This document shows positions 1 through 5,638 of a stretch of 7,016 bases of DNA, piece by piece. A program made the translations under genes and the position numbers. The stretch covers positions 1 to 7,016 of the forward strand of contig JBBSGC010000103.1 in NCBI GenBank assembly GCA_038254525.1, given 5' to 3'. Under the pieces are notes generated by a model, which saw only the letters and a program-made list of their open reading frames with translations, made no database searches and had not been told where the DNA came from. Origin of the DNA: JBBSGC01 sp038254525. Lineage in GTDB: Bacteria > Actinomycetota > Actinomycetes > Propionibacteriales > Nocardioidaceae. How positions within the stretch are numbered: the stretch's first letter is position 1; every line of letters starts with the position of its first letter.

Positions 1-384
1 CGCTTCTTCGAGTCCGCCGAGGTCGTCGAGCTGCACCACCCGGACAAGGCCGACGCGCCGTCGGGCACCGCACGGCGGACCGCGGAGCTGATTGCGCAGG
101 CCCGGGCAGACGCCGGCCTGTCGGCGGTTCCCGACGCCACGACCAGCGAGGTGCCCGGGGCGCGCGGCGCCGACGTGGCGGGCATCCGGGTGCACAGCGT
201 CCGCCTGCGCGGGCTCGTCGCGCACCAGGAGGTCCTGCTCGGCGGGGCGGGTGAGACGCTCACGATCCGGCACGACTCGCTCGACCGGAAGTCGTTCATG
301 CCCGGAGTGCTTACGGCGGTACGCGCGGTGGCCGGTCGACCCGGGCTCACCGTCGGGCTCGAGCACGTGCTCGGCCTGGCCTGA
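1..384 (+). CDS. dapB: 4-hydroxy-tetrahydrodipicolinate reductase, C-terminal part (5' end outside window)
   Basis: DapB reduces hydroxy-tetrahydrodipicolinate to tetrahydrodipicolinate with NAD(P)H, the step after DapA in the diaminopimelate/lysine pathway, in the cytoplasm. The frame is open from base 1 to a TGA at 382-384 and gives 127 residues. Residues 10-24 read ELHHPDKADAPSGTA, the DapB signature. It holds the catalytic His pair and Lys, equivalent to E. coli H159/H160/K163 (numbering from memory), and the substrate-binding SGT. The C-terminal half keeps the usual order: SVRLRGLVAHQEVLLG, then GETLTIRHDSLDRKSFMPGV, then an alpha-helical end. Family members are about 245-270 residues, so roughly the first 120 residues, which form the NAD(P)H-binding Rossmann half, lie outside. 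The stop is followed by a convergent gene after 24 nt. I saw no convincing terminator in that gap. Confidence 0.96.
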   Translation, partial: RFFESAEVVELHHPDKADAPSGTARRTAELIAQARADAGLSAVPDATTSEVPGARGADVAGIRVHSVRLRGLVAHQEVLLGGAGETLTIRHDSLDRKSFMPGVLTAVRAVAGRPGLTVGLEHVLGLA

Positions 385-408
385 GCGACCGGGTGGCCGT
401 CGACCAGG

Positions 409-1236
409 TCAGCGTCTCGCGCCTCGCAGGGACGCGAAGATGTCGCCCTCCAGGCGCCCGCCAGGGGCGCGGCCCTGCTCGGTGAACCACTCCGAGCGGA
501 ACACGAGCCGAAACAGCGGCCGGGGCAGCCGCAGGAACCAGGCGATCGTCCGGTCGGCACCGTCGGCCTGCCGCTGGGTGGCGTGCGCGGACAGCGCCGC
601 ACGCTTGGCGGACAGCTGACGCGTCACGTCCACCCGATGGGTCAGCTGCGCCCTCGGGGTGAACAGGCTCTGGGTTCCGAGCGGCGGCTGCAGACCGGCC
701 AGCCGCCGCACCTTGGTCACGGCCCGCAGCACCCGGCGCAGCAGGTCGGCGTCGACGGTTGCCTCCAGGACCACCGGCGTCCCGGCCAGCCGGGCGGCAG
801 CGGTGCCGACCCGATGGACCTGCACATGGTCTGGATGCCCGTAGCCGCCGTTGGCGTCATAGACGGTGAGCACGTCTGCCTGTTCCTCGTGCAGCAGGTC
901 CGCGAGCCGGCCGGCGGCGGTTGCGACGTCGGCGCGGGCGAACGCGTCCGGGTCGCTGCTCTCGCCGCGCATCCCGGAGTCGGCGTAGCCGAGCAGCTCC
1001 ACGCGCGCACATCCCAGCGTGGCCGCCGCAGCGCGGAGCTCGTCGATGCGGCGACCCGCCAGCCGGCCGCCGGTTGCGAGCTCGCTGGAGGTCAGCCCGA
1101 GCTCACCCGCCGTGGCGGTCACCAGCACCACCCGGTGGCCGGCCTGCGCCGCTGCCGCCAGCGTGCCGGCGGTCAGCAGAGCCTCGTCGTCGGGGTGGGC
1201 GTGGAACGAGACGACCGTGTACGGCCGCGAAGTCAC
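409..1236 (-). CDS. MshB/PIG-L (LmbE-like) family zinc-dependent N-deacetylase
   Basis: Family members remove the acetyl group from N-acetylglucosaminyl compounds (MshB, PIG-L) or cleave mycothiol conjugates (Mca). The protein is 275 residues, close to MshB and Mca. A strand (TVVSFHA) leads into A13-H-P-D-D-E18. By analogy with MshB, H14 and D17 plus H137 bind zinc, D16 is the general base and H134 is the general acid; H134-P-D-H137 lies in YDANGGYGHPDH, nearly identical to the MshB block as I recall it. A further block, KRAALSAHATQ, also resembles MshB. The start is GTG at 1236-1234, which overlaps the TGA of the upstream glycosyltransferase (GTGA) and begins 10 residues before the core strand. 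The frame is open to an ATG at 1368, but that would add 44 low-complexity Arg/Gly/Pro residues lying inside the neighbouring gene. It is the last gene of a three-gene unit. The exact substrate is unknown; a role as MshB or Mca itself cannot be excluded. Confidence 0.93.
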   Translation of the reverse strand: MTSRPYTVVSFHAHPDDEALLTAGTLAAAAQAGHRVVLVTATAGELGLTSSELATGGRLAGRRIDELRAAAATLGCARVELLGYADSGMRGESSDPDAFARADVATAAGRLADLLHEEQADVLTVYDANGGYGHPDHVQVHRVGTAAARLAGTPVVLEATVDADLLRRVLRAVTKVRRLAGLQPPLGTQSLFTPRAQLTHRVDVTRQLSAKRAALSAHATQRQADGADRTIAWFLRLPRPLFRLVFRSEWFTEQGRAPGGRLEGDIFASLRGARR

Positions 1237-2399
1237 CGGTTGCTCTCGACCGAGTCCGCCCGCAGCCTGATTAGGCGCCGTGGTGCCCGCGCCGCGGACC
1301 GGCGGGCGGCGGCTCGCTCGCCGGCCACCTGGTAGATGGCCTCCGCTCGCTCGAGAAACGCGTCCCACGTCAGGTCGGTGGTGGTGGCCCGGTTGTGCGC
1401 GGCGATGGACTCCCGCAGCTCCGGTGAGGTGGCGAGCATCCGCAGGTGCCGCGCCATCTCGGCGTCGGAGCTGGCGATCAGACCTTCACGGCCGTGGTCG
1501 ATGAACTCGGCGAGGCCGCTGTCGGAGCGGCCGACCACCGGCAGCCCGGCGCACCTGGCCTCCAACGGGGCCAGGCCGAAGGACTCCTTGCGCCCTGGGC
1601 TGATGTAGACGTCGGCGGCCGCCAGCACCCCAGCCACGCCGGCGCGGTCCATGCGGCCGGTCAGCTGAACCCAGGACCGCATCCCGTGGCGGTCGACGTG
1701 GCGCTCCACTGCCGCCCGCTGCGACCCCTCACCGACCAGGGTCAGCCGCAGTACCGGGGCGTCGAGCGAATCCTGGACCGAGCGCATGATCCGCAGTAAC
1801 GGCACCGGGCGCTTGCGCACCGCGAAGCGCATCGCGCTGACCACGTGCAGCGTGCCGTCAGCAGGCCGCGGGCCGATCGCGTGCCGCCACAGCCGCGGGT
1901 CGACGGCGTTGGGCAGGACGTGAGCGTGCTGGCCGACGGGCAGCGTCGAGCCGACCAACCGCGCCGCGACGGCGCTGACCGCCGTCCACACCACCGGCGC
2001 CCTCCGCAGGCCGGAGGTCAGCACCATCAGCCGGGGGAGCGGGTCGATGGCCTCCCAAAGCGAGTGCACGGTCACGACGGTCGGCACACCGATCATCGCC
2101 GCGTGTGCGGCCACGCGGGCGGCGAACGGCGACATGGTCGAGACGTGGGCGTGCACGACGTCGTAGTCGCGCAACCCGGAGACCGACGAGGTCGCCGGAT
2201 GCAGCCTGCGCACGCGTACGCCCGGCTCGACCGGATCATCCGACCCGGGACCCGGCGGCTGCTCGGCCCGCTCGGAGGTGGTGGTCAGGACGTCAACGGT
2301 GTGCCCCAGGGCTGCCTGCCGGATGGCGACGTCGTGCACATGGGCCTCGATGCCGCCGAGACGCGGCAAGTAGACATCGCTCAGCTGGGCGATGCGCAC
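1233..2399 (-). CDS. GT4-family (GT-B fold) glycosyltransferase
   Basis: Retaining GT4 enzymes transfer a sugar from a nucleotide donor; relatives include PimA/PimB and MshA. The 388-residue protein begins MRIAQLSDVYLPRLGGIEAHV, the N-terminal GT4 strand with the donor/acceptor-loop Gly pair (G15-G16). YDVVHAHVS (79-87) closes the N-terminal Rossmann domain. The C-terminal domain starts near 183 and has R191 and K196 (RFAVRKRP, phosphate-contact position), LVGEG (221-225) and E272-SFGLAPL-E280, the EX7E motif. MshA's GGMNVY loop is absent, so I do not call it MshA. The C-terminal ~28 residues are Arg/Ala-rich and lie beyond the fold; they could contact membrane (inference). The start is GTG at 2399-2397. 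It is supported by a GGGAG ribosome site 6 nt upstream and by the immediate GT4 N-terminus. The gene overlaps the upstream membrane gene by 19 nt and the downstream deacetylase by 4 nt, so the three are almost certainly co-transcribed. Confidence 0.94.
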   Translation of the reverse strand: MRIAQLSDVYLPRLGGIEAHVHDVAIRQAALGHTVDVLTTTSERAEQPPGPGSDDPVEPGVRVRRLHPATSSVSGLRDYDVVHAHVSTMSPFAARVAAHAAMIGVPTVVTVHSLWEAIDPLPRLMVLTSGLRRAPVVWTAVSAVAARLVGSTLPVGQHAHVLPNAVDPRLWRHAIGPRPADGTLHVVSAMRFAVRKRPVPLLRIMRSVQDSLDAPVLRLTLVGEGSQRAAVERHVDRHGMRSWVQLTGRMDRAGVAGVLAAADVYISPGRKESFGLAPLEARCAGLPVVGRSDSGLAEFIDHGREGLIASSDAEMARHLRMLATSPELRESIAAHNRATTTDLTWDAFLERAEAIYQVAGERAAARRSAARAPRRLIRLRADSVESNR

Positions 2400-3439
2400 A
2401 CTGGGCTCCCGTTGGTGCGCCGAGTGAACCGACGGTGGGTCGCCCAGGCGGCGAGCAGCAGACCGCCGACCGGTATCTCCAGGCCGAAGGTCAGCGCCCG
2501 GAACACGACGACGGCGGCGGTTGTCGGAGCGGGGACGCCCCCGAGGGCGATCAGGCAGGCGGCCAGCCCGGCCTCGGCGAAGCCGGCCCCGCCCGGGGTC
2601 AGGGGGACCAGTGTGATCAGCCGCTCCACGGCATAGCCCGCGATGACCTGCGGCAGCCCGAGTGAGCCGCCGAGCACATGCAGGGTCATCGCGAGCAGCG
2701 CGATGTGCGCGGCCGCGTAGCCCAGGGTGCCGAGCACGAGGCGGGGCCAGCGGTGGACGAAGACCTCGACGGCCCGGCCCTGCGAGCCGGAGACAGCCGC
2801 CGCCAGCCGTTCGCGCTGTGCGCGCGGCACCAGCCGGCTGATCATCGGCGGTCGACCGGTCATCGGGAGGCGGTCCGACCGCGTCGAGCGGCGCTTGAGC
2901 AGGATCGAGCCGACCAGGGCGGCGACCAGCCAGAAGGCACAGCAGCCTGCCGCGGCGGTCAGCAGCGCCGCGCCGGGCGCGATGTCGGAGAGGAGCAGCA
3001 GCGCGACCGCACCGATCGGCAGGGCCAGCTTGAGCCCCACGTCCATCACGTTGGTGAGCACCGTCCAGCCCACGAACGCCGGCATCGTGAACCCCCAGCC
3101 GCGCAGCATCGCCCAGTTGAGCGCGATCGCGAACGCGCCACCGCCAGGCAGCGCGTTGGCCACCGCGCTACCGGTGAGGTTCAAGGTGAGCGCACGACGT
3201 CGGCTGAGCCCCGGCAGCGAGCCCGACAGGACGCCGGAGTAGACCAGTAGGCCGCCGAACCATACGACGGTGAGCGGTACGAACGATGCCAGGCCGACAC
3301 CGCGCAGGGTGTCGCCCACGACCGTCCACGAGACTCCCGCGGCGCGAGGCAGGACCAGCACCAGGGCAGCCGCGGTGAGGGCCGCGGTCGCCGCGTAGCG
3401 GATGACCGTCCGGCCGCGTGGCAGCGGCACCGCGTCCAT
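2381..3439 (-). CDS. Polytopic membrane protein, lysylphosphatidylglycerol synthase TM-domain family (UPF0104/YbhN-like)
   Basis: The 352 residues match the membrane domain shared by MprF/LPG synthases and stand-alone UPF0104 proteins. In MprF this domain translocates the modified lipid; the role of stand-alone versions is mostly undefined. About eight hydrophobic segments are visible, near residues 13-31, 50-72, 85-108, 118-150, 155-181, 235-258, 264-300 and 306-332. Two family motifs are clear: LPGGGAFAIAL (97-107) and LTPGGAGFAEAGL (280-292). A basic cytosolic loop (about 182-230, rich in Arg) separates the halves. There is no aminoacyl-transferase domain and no room for one, so it is not a full LPG synthase. 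The ATG at 3439-3437 follows a strong GGGAGG. It is the first gene of a unit with a GT4 enzyme and a PIG-L deacetylase. The context suggests movement of a glycosylated lipid or supply of an acceptor, which is inference only. Confidence 0.9.
   Translation of the reverse strand: MDAVPLPRGRTVIRYAATAALTAAALVLVLPRAAGVSWTVVGDTLRGVGLASFVPLTVVWFGGLLVYSGVLSGSLPGLSRRRALTLNLTGSAVANALPGGGAFAIALNWAMLRGWGFTMPAFVGWTVLTNVMDVGLKLALPIGAVALLLLSDIAPGAALLTAAAGCCAFWLVAALVGSILLKRRSTRSDRLPMTGRPPMISRLVPRAQRERLAAAVSGSQGRAVEVFVHRWPRLVLGTLGYAAAHIALLAMTLHVLGGSLGLPQVIAGYAVERLITLVPLTPGGAGFAEAGLAACLIALGGVPAPTTAAVVVFRALTFGLEIPVGGLLLAAWATHRRFTRRTNGSPVCASPS
2406..2410 (-). promoter_or_regulatory. Ribosome binding site for the GT4 glycosyltransferase
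   Basis: The minus strand reads GGGAG, then 6 nt, then GTG at 2399. The site lies inside the 3' end of the upstream membrane-protein gene. It decides the GTG start and the 19-nt overlap. It also suggests that the glycosyltransferase can be initiated on its own as well as by coupling. Confidence 0.65.
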
Positions 3440-3444
3440 CAGAA

Positions 3445-3450
3445 CCTCCC
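3445..3450 (-). promoter_or_regulatory. Ribosome binding site for the UPF0104-type membrane protein
   Basis: The minus strand reads GGGAGG, then 5 nt, then ATG at 3439. It is the strongest Shine-Dalgarno sequence in the window. It fixes the start of the first gene of the three-gene unit and implies an mRNA with a 5' leader, unlike the likely leaderless genes nearby. Confidence 0.75.
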
Positions 3451-3470
3451 GACGACGGCCAGGCGGTGCT

Positions 3471-3486
3471 CCGTCTTGTCCGACGG
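3471..3486 (-). other. Small hairpin in the leader of the membrane protein/GT4/deacetylase unit
   Basis: CCGTC and GACGG form a perfect 5-bp stem around a 6-nt loop, about 32 nt before the start codon and 20 nt before the ribosome site. It has no U-tract, so it is not an intrinsic terminator. It is short enough to be chance. No known riboswitch or RNA family was recognised in the leader. Confidence 0.2.
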
Positions 3487-3506
3487 TACCGAAGAACTGG
3501 TGCCCA

Positions 3507-3536
3507 GCCCTAGGCAGCGGCCCCGGGCCACAGCAA
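3507..3536 (-). promoter_or_regulatory. Possible promoter of the membrane protein/GT4/deacetylase unit
   Basis: On the minus strand TTGCTG (3536-3531) and TAGGGC (3512-3507) are 18 nt apart, with about 67 nt from the -10 to the ATG at 3439. TTG matches the start of a -35 box, and the TA of the -10 is kept although its final T is replaced by C. The region includes the only AT-rich patch of the gap (around 3534-3543). The 122-nt spacing from the preceding same-strand gene makes a promoter here likely, but the exact boxes are uncertain. No terminator for the upstream GNAT gene was found in 3440-3561. Confidence 0.3.
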
Positions 3537-3561
3537 ATTCTTGTCCAGCCACGGGGAAAGG

Positions 3562-4143
3562 CTAGGCGGCCCGAAGGTCGGTGTGCAGGCGCACCTGCCT
3601 GACCAGCACGGTGCCGTCGCCGTGCAGGTCGAGCTCCCGGTGAGCGGAGTCGGGCGCCCAGCCGGCGGCGGTCAAGAACGCGCGGCCGCTGTCGTCGTTG
3701 CTGGTGAGCCAGGCCAACGCGCGGGTGAACCGGTCCTGGACCAAGGTGTCGGCACAGGCCTGCAGGAGCCGGGAGCCGTGGCCGTTGCCGCGGGCGCCCG
3801 GCTCGACAACGAGCTCGACGATCTCACCATCGGCCGCCGGGTCTGCGTCGGGGTCGGCGCACGGGCCGGTCACCGCGAAGCCCCGGACCGTCGTCCGTTC
3901 GAGCGCCACGAGCGCCCGGTTGCGCGCGTCGGCGGGCCGCGCGAGAGCCGCACCCCAACGCGTCGCGAAGTCGTCGACGTCGAAGGACTCGACCACGTCC
4001 GATGGCAGGACCTTGGCGTACGACTGCCGCCAAGCAGCGACCTGCACTGCGGCGATCGCCCGCGCGTCGGCGGGCCAGGCGGTCCGGACACTCACGTCGG
4101 CAGCCGGGGGCGACATGCCCGGCATCCTCGCACCCGCGCTCAT
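3562..4143 (-). CDS. GNAT-family N-acetyltransferase
   Basis: This is a putative acetyl-CoA-dependent transferase with unknown substrate. It has 193 residues from the chosen ATG. The fold starts near residue 17 (VSVRTAWPADARAIAAVQVAAWRQSY, given here only to mark the beta1-alpha1 region). Motif A runs from IVELVVEPG (108-116) into R118-GNGHG-123, the acetyl-CoA pyrophosphate loop of R-X-X-G-X-G type. ALAWLTSNDDSGRAFLTAAGW (142-162) is the typical motif-B end of actinobacterial GNATs. An Asp-rich loop (97-106) sits just before beta4. The ATG at 4143-4141 overlaps the TGA of the upstream DUF2461 gene (ATGA), giving coupled translation but no good Shine-Dalgarno. An alternative ATG at 4116 has CGAGG 9 nt upstream and would drop nine residues before the domain. 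The frame is open to 4266, but that extension lies within the neighbour and is rejected. The substrate could be a small molecule, antibiotic or protein. Confidence 0.88.
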   Translation of the reverse strand: MSAGARMPGMSPPAADVSVRTAWPADARAIAAVQVAAWRQSYAKVLPSDVVESFDVDDFATRWGAALARPADARNRALVALERTTVRGFAVTGPCADPDADPAADGEIVELVVEPGARGNGHGSRLLQACADTLVQDRFTRALAWLTSNDDSGRAFLTAAGWAPDSAHRELDLHGDGTVLVRQVRLHTDLRAA

Positions 4144-4775
4144 CCGGTCGCGTGAGCAAGCAGCCACTCGACCAGCGGTCGGGTCTCCCGCCAGTCGGCG
4201 CGGACCCTCTCGACCAGCTCGGGGCGGTGGATGACGAGTGCGAAACCGTACGACCGGGTCACCCACAAGGACCTGTGCCGCAGCAGCTCGATGTTGGGGT
4301 GGTCGCGCGGGTAGCCGCGCGGGCTGCTTCGCAGCCGGTCGCCCTCTACCTGCCAGCCGGTGCCCTCGAGGTGGTTGAGCAGCAAAGTGAGCTGTCCGGC
4401 GCCGGACGCCGAAGCCACCGCCTCGCGGAAGCGCGCCAGCAGCGCCGGCTCGGCTGCGTAGCTGCCGGCGCTGACCGACACGCCCCGCGCGTCGAGCTGG
4501 ACGTACCAGCCGGTCGAGATGCGGGCCGGCACGAAGCCGCCCTGATGAGTCTTGTAAGGCGTCTTGTCCTTGGCATAACGCACGTCGCGGTAGGGCCGGA
4601 ACACCTTGGCGGCTCCGAACTCGGGCTCCAGAGCTGTCACCAGCGCCGCCATCGGCGCTCGGACAGCGGTGTCGTAGGTCGCCTTGTTCGCGGTCCAGAA
4701 GGACCGGGTGTTCTCGGTCTCCAGGTCGTCGTAGAAGTCGAGGGCCGCCTCGGGGAAGCCGGCAAAGTCGGGCAT
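4140..4775 (-). CDS. DUF2461 (TIGR02453-type) domain protein, function unknown
   Basis: The 211-residue protein matches the DUF2461 family over its full length. FAGFPEAALDFYDDLETEN (4-22) is the usual N-terminus with the following FW and N (F26-W27, N30). The hallmark block RPYRDVRYAKDKTPYKTHQG (60-79) holds the conserved R63, D64, R66, K69, K71, P73, Y74, K75 and H77. GWYVQLDARGVSVSAGSY (89-106) and a C-terminal DHPNIELLRHRSLWVTR-like segment complete the family pattern. The family occurs in many bacteria and some fungi, and no biochemical role is established that I know of. The ATG at 4775-4773 has no Shine-Dalgarno sequence, but a TAGCCT hexamer lies 6 nt upstream, suggesting a leaderless mRNA. 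The downstream GNAT overlaps by 4 nt, and thyA is divergent 68 nt away. Confidence 0.92.
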   Translation of the reverse strand: MPDFAGFPEAALDFYDDLETENTRSFWTANKATYDTAVRAPMAALVTALEPEFGAAKVFRPYRDVRYAKDKTPYKTHQGGFVPARISTGWYVQLDARGVSVSAGSYAAEPALLARFREAVASASGAGQLTLLLNHLEGTGWQVEGDRLRSSPRGYPRDHPNIELLRHRSLWVTRSYGFALVIHRPELVERVRADWRETRPLVEWLLAHATG

Positions 4776-4781
4776 GCGCCG

Positions 4782-4787
4782 AGGCTA
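4782..4787 (-). promoter_or_regulatory. -10 box for a leaderless DUF2461-GNAT transcript
   Basis: The minus strand reads TAGCCT, CGGCGC, then the ATG at 4775. This is an actinobacterial TANNNT -10 box with exactly 6 nt to the start codon, so transcription would begin at or next to the ATG. The lack of any purine-rich ribosome site supports this. The -35 side is weak: only a GAC triplet within CGGACC (4812-4807), after a long 19-nt spacer. Confidence 0.5.
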
Positions 4788-4806
4788 TGACGCCGCCCGC
4801 GCGTGC

Positions 4807-4824
4807 GGTCCGACGGGCCGGACC
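4807..4824. promoter_or_regulatory. Inverted repeat between the divergent DUF2461 and thyA promoters (possible operator)
   Basis: GGTCCG (4807-4812) and CGGACC (4819-4824) form perfect 6-bp arms around 6 nt. The dyad lies between the two candidate -10 boxes, which end at 4787 and begin at 4832. It overlaps the -35 side of both promoters. The position suits a shared repressor or activator site. Arms this short in GC-rich DNA can arise by chance, and no known operator was recognised. Confidence 0.3.
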
Positions 4825-4837
4825 CCGGTGTTAGGGT
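4810..4837 (+). promoter_or_regulatory. thyA promoter, probably giving a leaderless mRNA
   Basis: TAGGGT (4832-4837) fits the actinobacterial TANNNT -10 box and ends 6 nt before the GTG at 4844. A weak -35 (CCGACG, 4810-4815, keeping the central GAC) lies 16 nt further upstream. The geometry places the transcription start on the GTG. The same bases contain AGGG (4833-4836), which is 7 nt from the GTG and could serve as a Shine-Dalgarno site if transcription starts further upstream. Sequence alone does not settle this. Confidence 0.5.
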
Positions 4838-4843
4838 CGCGCA

Positions 4844-5638
4844 GTGCGGCAGTACCTCGACCTCGTGCAGCGGGTGCTCGACGAGGGCACCGACAAGGGT
4901 GACCGCACCGGGACCGGGACGCGCAGCGTGTTCGGCCACCAGATGCGGTTCGACCTCCAGGCGGGCTTCCCGCTCGTCACCACCAAGAAGGTGCACGTGC
5001 GCTCGGTGGTGGCCGAGCTGCTGTGGTTCCTGCGCGGCGACACCAATGTGGGCTGGTTGCACGAGCAGGGGGTGACGATCTGGGACGAGTGGGCCGACGA
5101 GCAAGGGGACCTCGGTCCGGTCTACGGGTACCAGTGGCGCTCCTGGCCGACGCCCGGCGGCGGCCACGTGGACCAGCTGGCGGCCGTGGTCGAGCAGATC
5201 CGGGCCGACCCCGACTCCCGGCGGCATCTGGTGAGCGCCTGGAACGTCGCCGACCTACCGCGGATGGCGCTGACCCCCTGCCACGCTCTTTTCCAGTTCT
5301 ACGTGGCCCAGGGGCGCTTGTCGTGCCAGCTCTACCAGCGCTCCGCCGACGTGTTCCTCGGTGTGCCCTTCAACATCGCCTCCTACGCGTTGCTGACCGG
5401 GATGGTCGCCCAGGTGAGCGGTCTGCAGGTCGGCGACCTCGTGCACACGCTGGGCGACGCGCACCTCTACCGCAACCACCTGGAGCAGGCGCGCGAGCAG
5501 CTGACCCGGTCGCCCGGCGCACTTCCGCAGCTGTTGCTCGACCCGTCCGTCCGGGACCTCGACGCGTTCACGATGGACTCGGTCACGATCAGTGGCTACC
5601 AGCCGCAGCCGGCGATCAAGGCACCGATCGCGGTATGA
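4844..5638 (+). CDS. thyA: Thymidylate synthase ThyA
   Basis: ThyA methylates dUMP to dTMP using 5,10-methylene-tetrahydrofolate as both carbon donor and reductant, releasing dihydrofolate. The 264 residues equal the E. coli enzyme in length and align with it without gaps (from memory). Visible landmarks are the phosphate-binding R21 in GDRTGTG, the dUMP/folate pocket WDEWADEQGDLGPVYG, and the nucleophile C146 in TPCHALFQFYV (codon TGC at 5279-5281). Others are QLYQRSADVFLG with R166 and D169, N177 in FNIASY, H207 and Y209 in DAHLYRNH, and the C-terminal KAPIAV that closes on the folate. The GTG at 4844 gives the exact family N-terminus (MRQYLDLVQRVLDEGT). The stop overlaps the folA start as ATGA, matching the need to recycle dihydrofolate. 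This is classical ThyA, not the flavin-dependent ThyX that many actinobacteria also have. Confidence 0.98.
   Translation: MRQYLDLVQRVLDEGTDKGDRTGTGTRSVFGHQMRFDLQAGFPLVTTKKVHVRSVVAELLWFLRGDTNVGWLHEQGVTIWDEWADEQGDLGPVYGYQWRSWPTPGGGHVDQLAAVVEQIRADPDSRRHLVSAWNVADLPRMALTPCHALFQFYVAQGRLSCQLYQRSADVFLGVPFNIASYALLTGMVAQVSGLQVGDLVHTLGDAHLYRNHLEQAREQLTRSPGALPQLLLDPSVRDLDAFTMDSVTISGYQPQPAIKAPIAV

Noticed and set aside
385..411. Bidirectional terminator between dapB and the deacetylase
   Set aside because: Only short GACC/GGTC pairings are present, with no stable stem and no T-run on either strand.
583..1335. Long plus-strand open frame (250 codons) opposite the deacetylase
   Set aside because: It lies antisense to a gene with a complete MshB-type active site. 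Its translation is rich in Arg, Gly, Gln and His with no recognisable fold, as expected for a shadow frame in GC-rich DNA.
1237..1368. N-terminal extension of the deacetylase to an ATG at 1368
   Set aside because: It would lie wholly in the glycosyltransferase 3' end and add low-complexity residues ahead of the first core strand. The GTG at 1236 gives a 4-nt overlap and a normal family N-terminus.
1845..2636. Plus-strand open frame (263 codons) opposite the GT4 and membrane-protein genes
   Set aside because: It spans the junction of two well-supported minus-strand genes and has low-complexity Arg/Pro/Gly composition and no family motif.
3519..3529. GGCCCCGGGCC palindrome as a terminator for the GNAT gene
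   Set aside because: The arms meet with a one-base centre, so no stable RNA loop can form, and no U-tract follows.
5023..5634. In-frame plus-strand extension upstream of folA that would give a 368-residue protein
   Set aside because: The extra 204 residues are thyA read in another frame. The DHFR family N-terminus begins exactly at the ATG at 5635.
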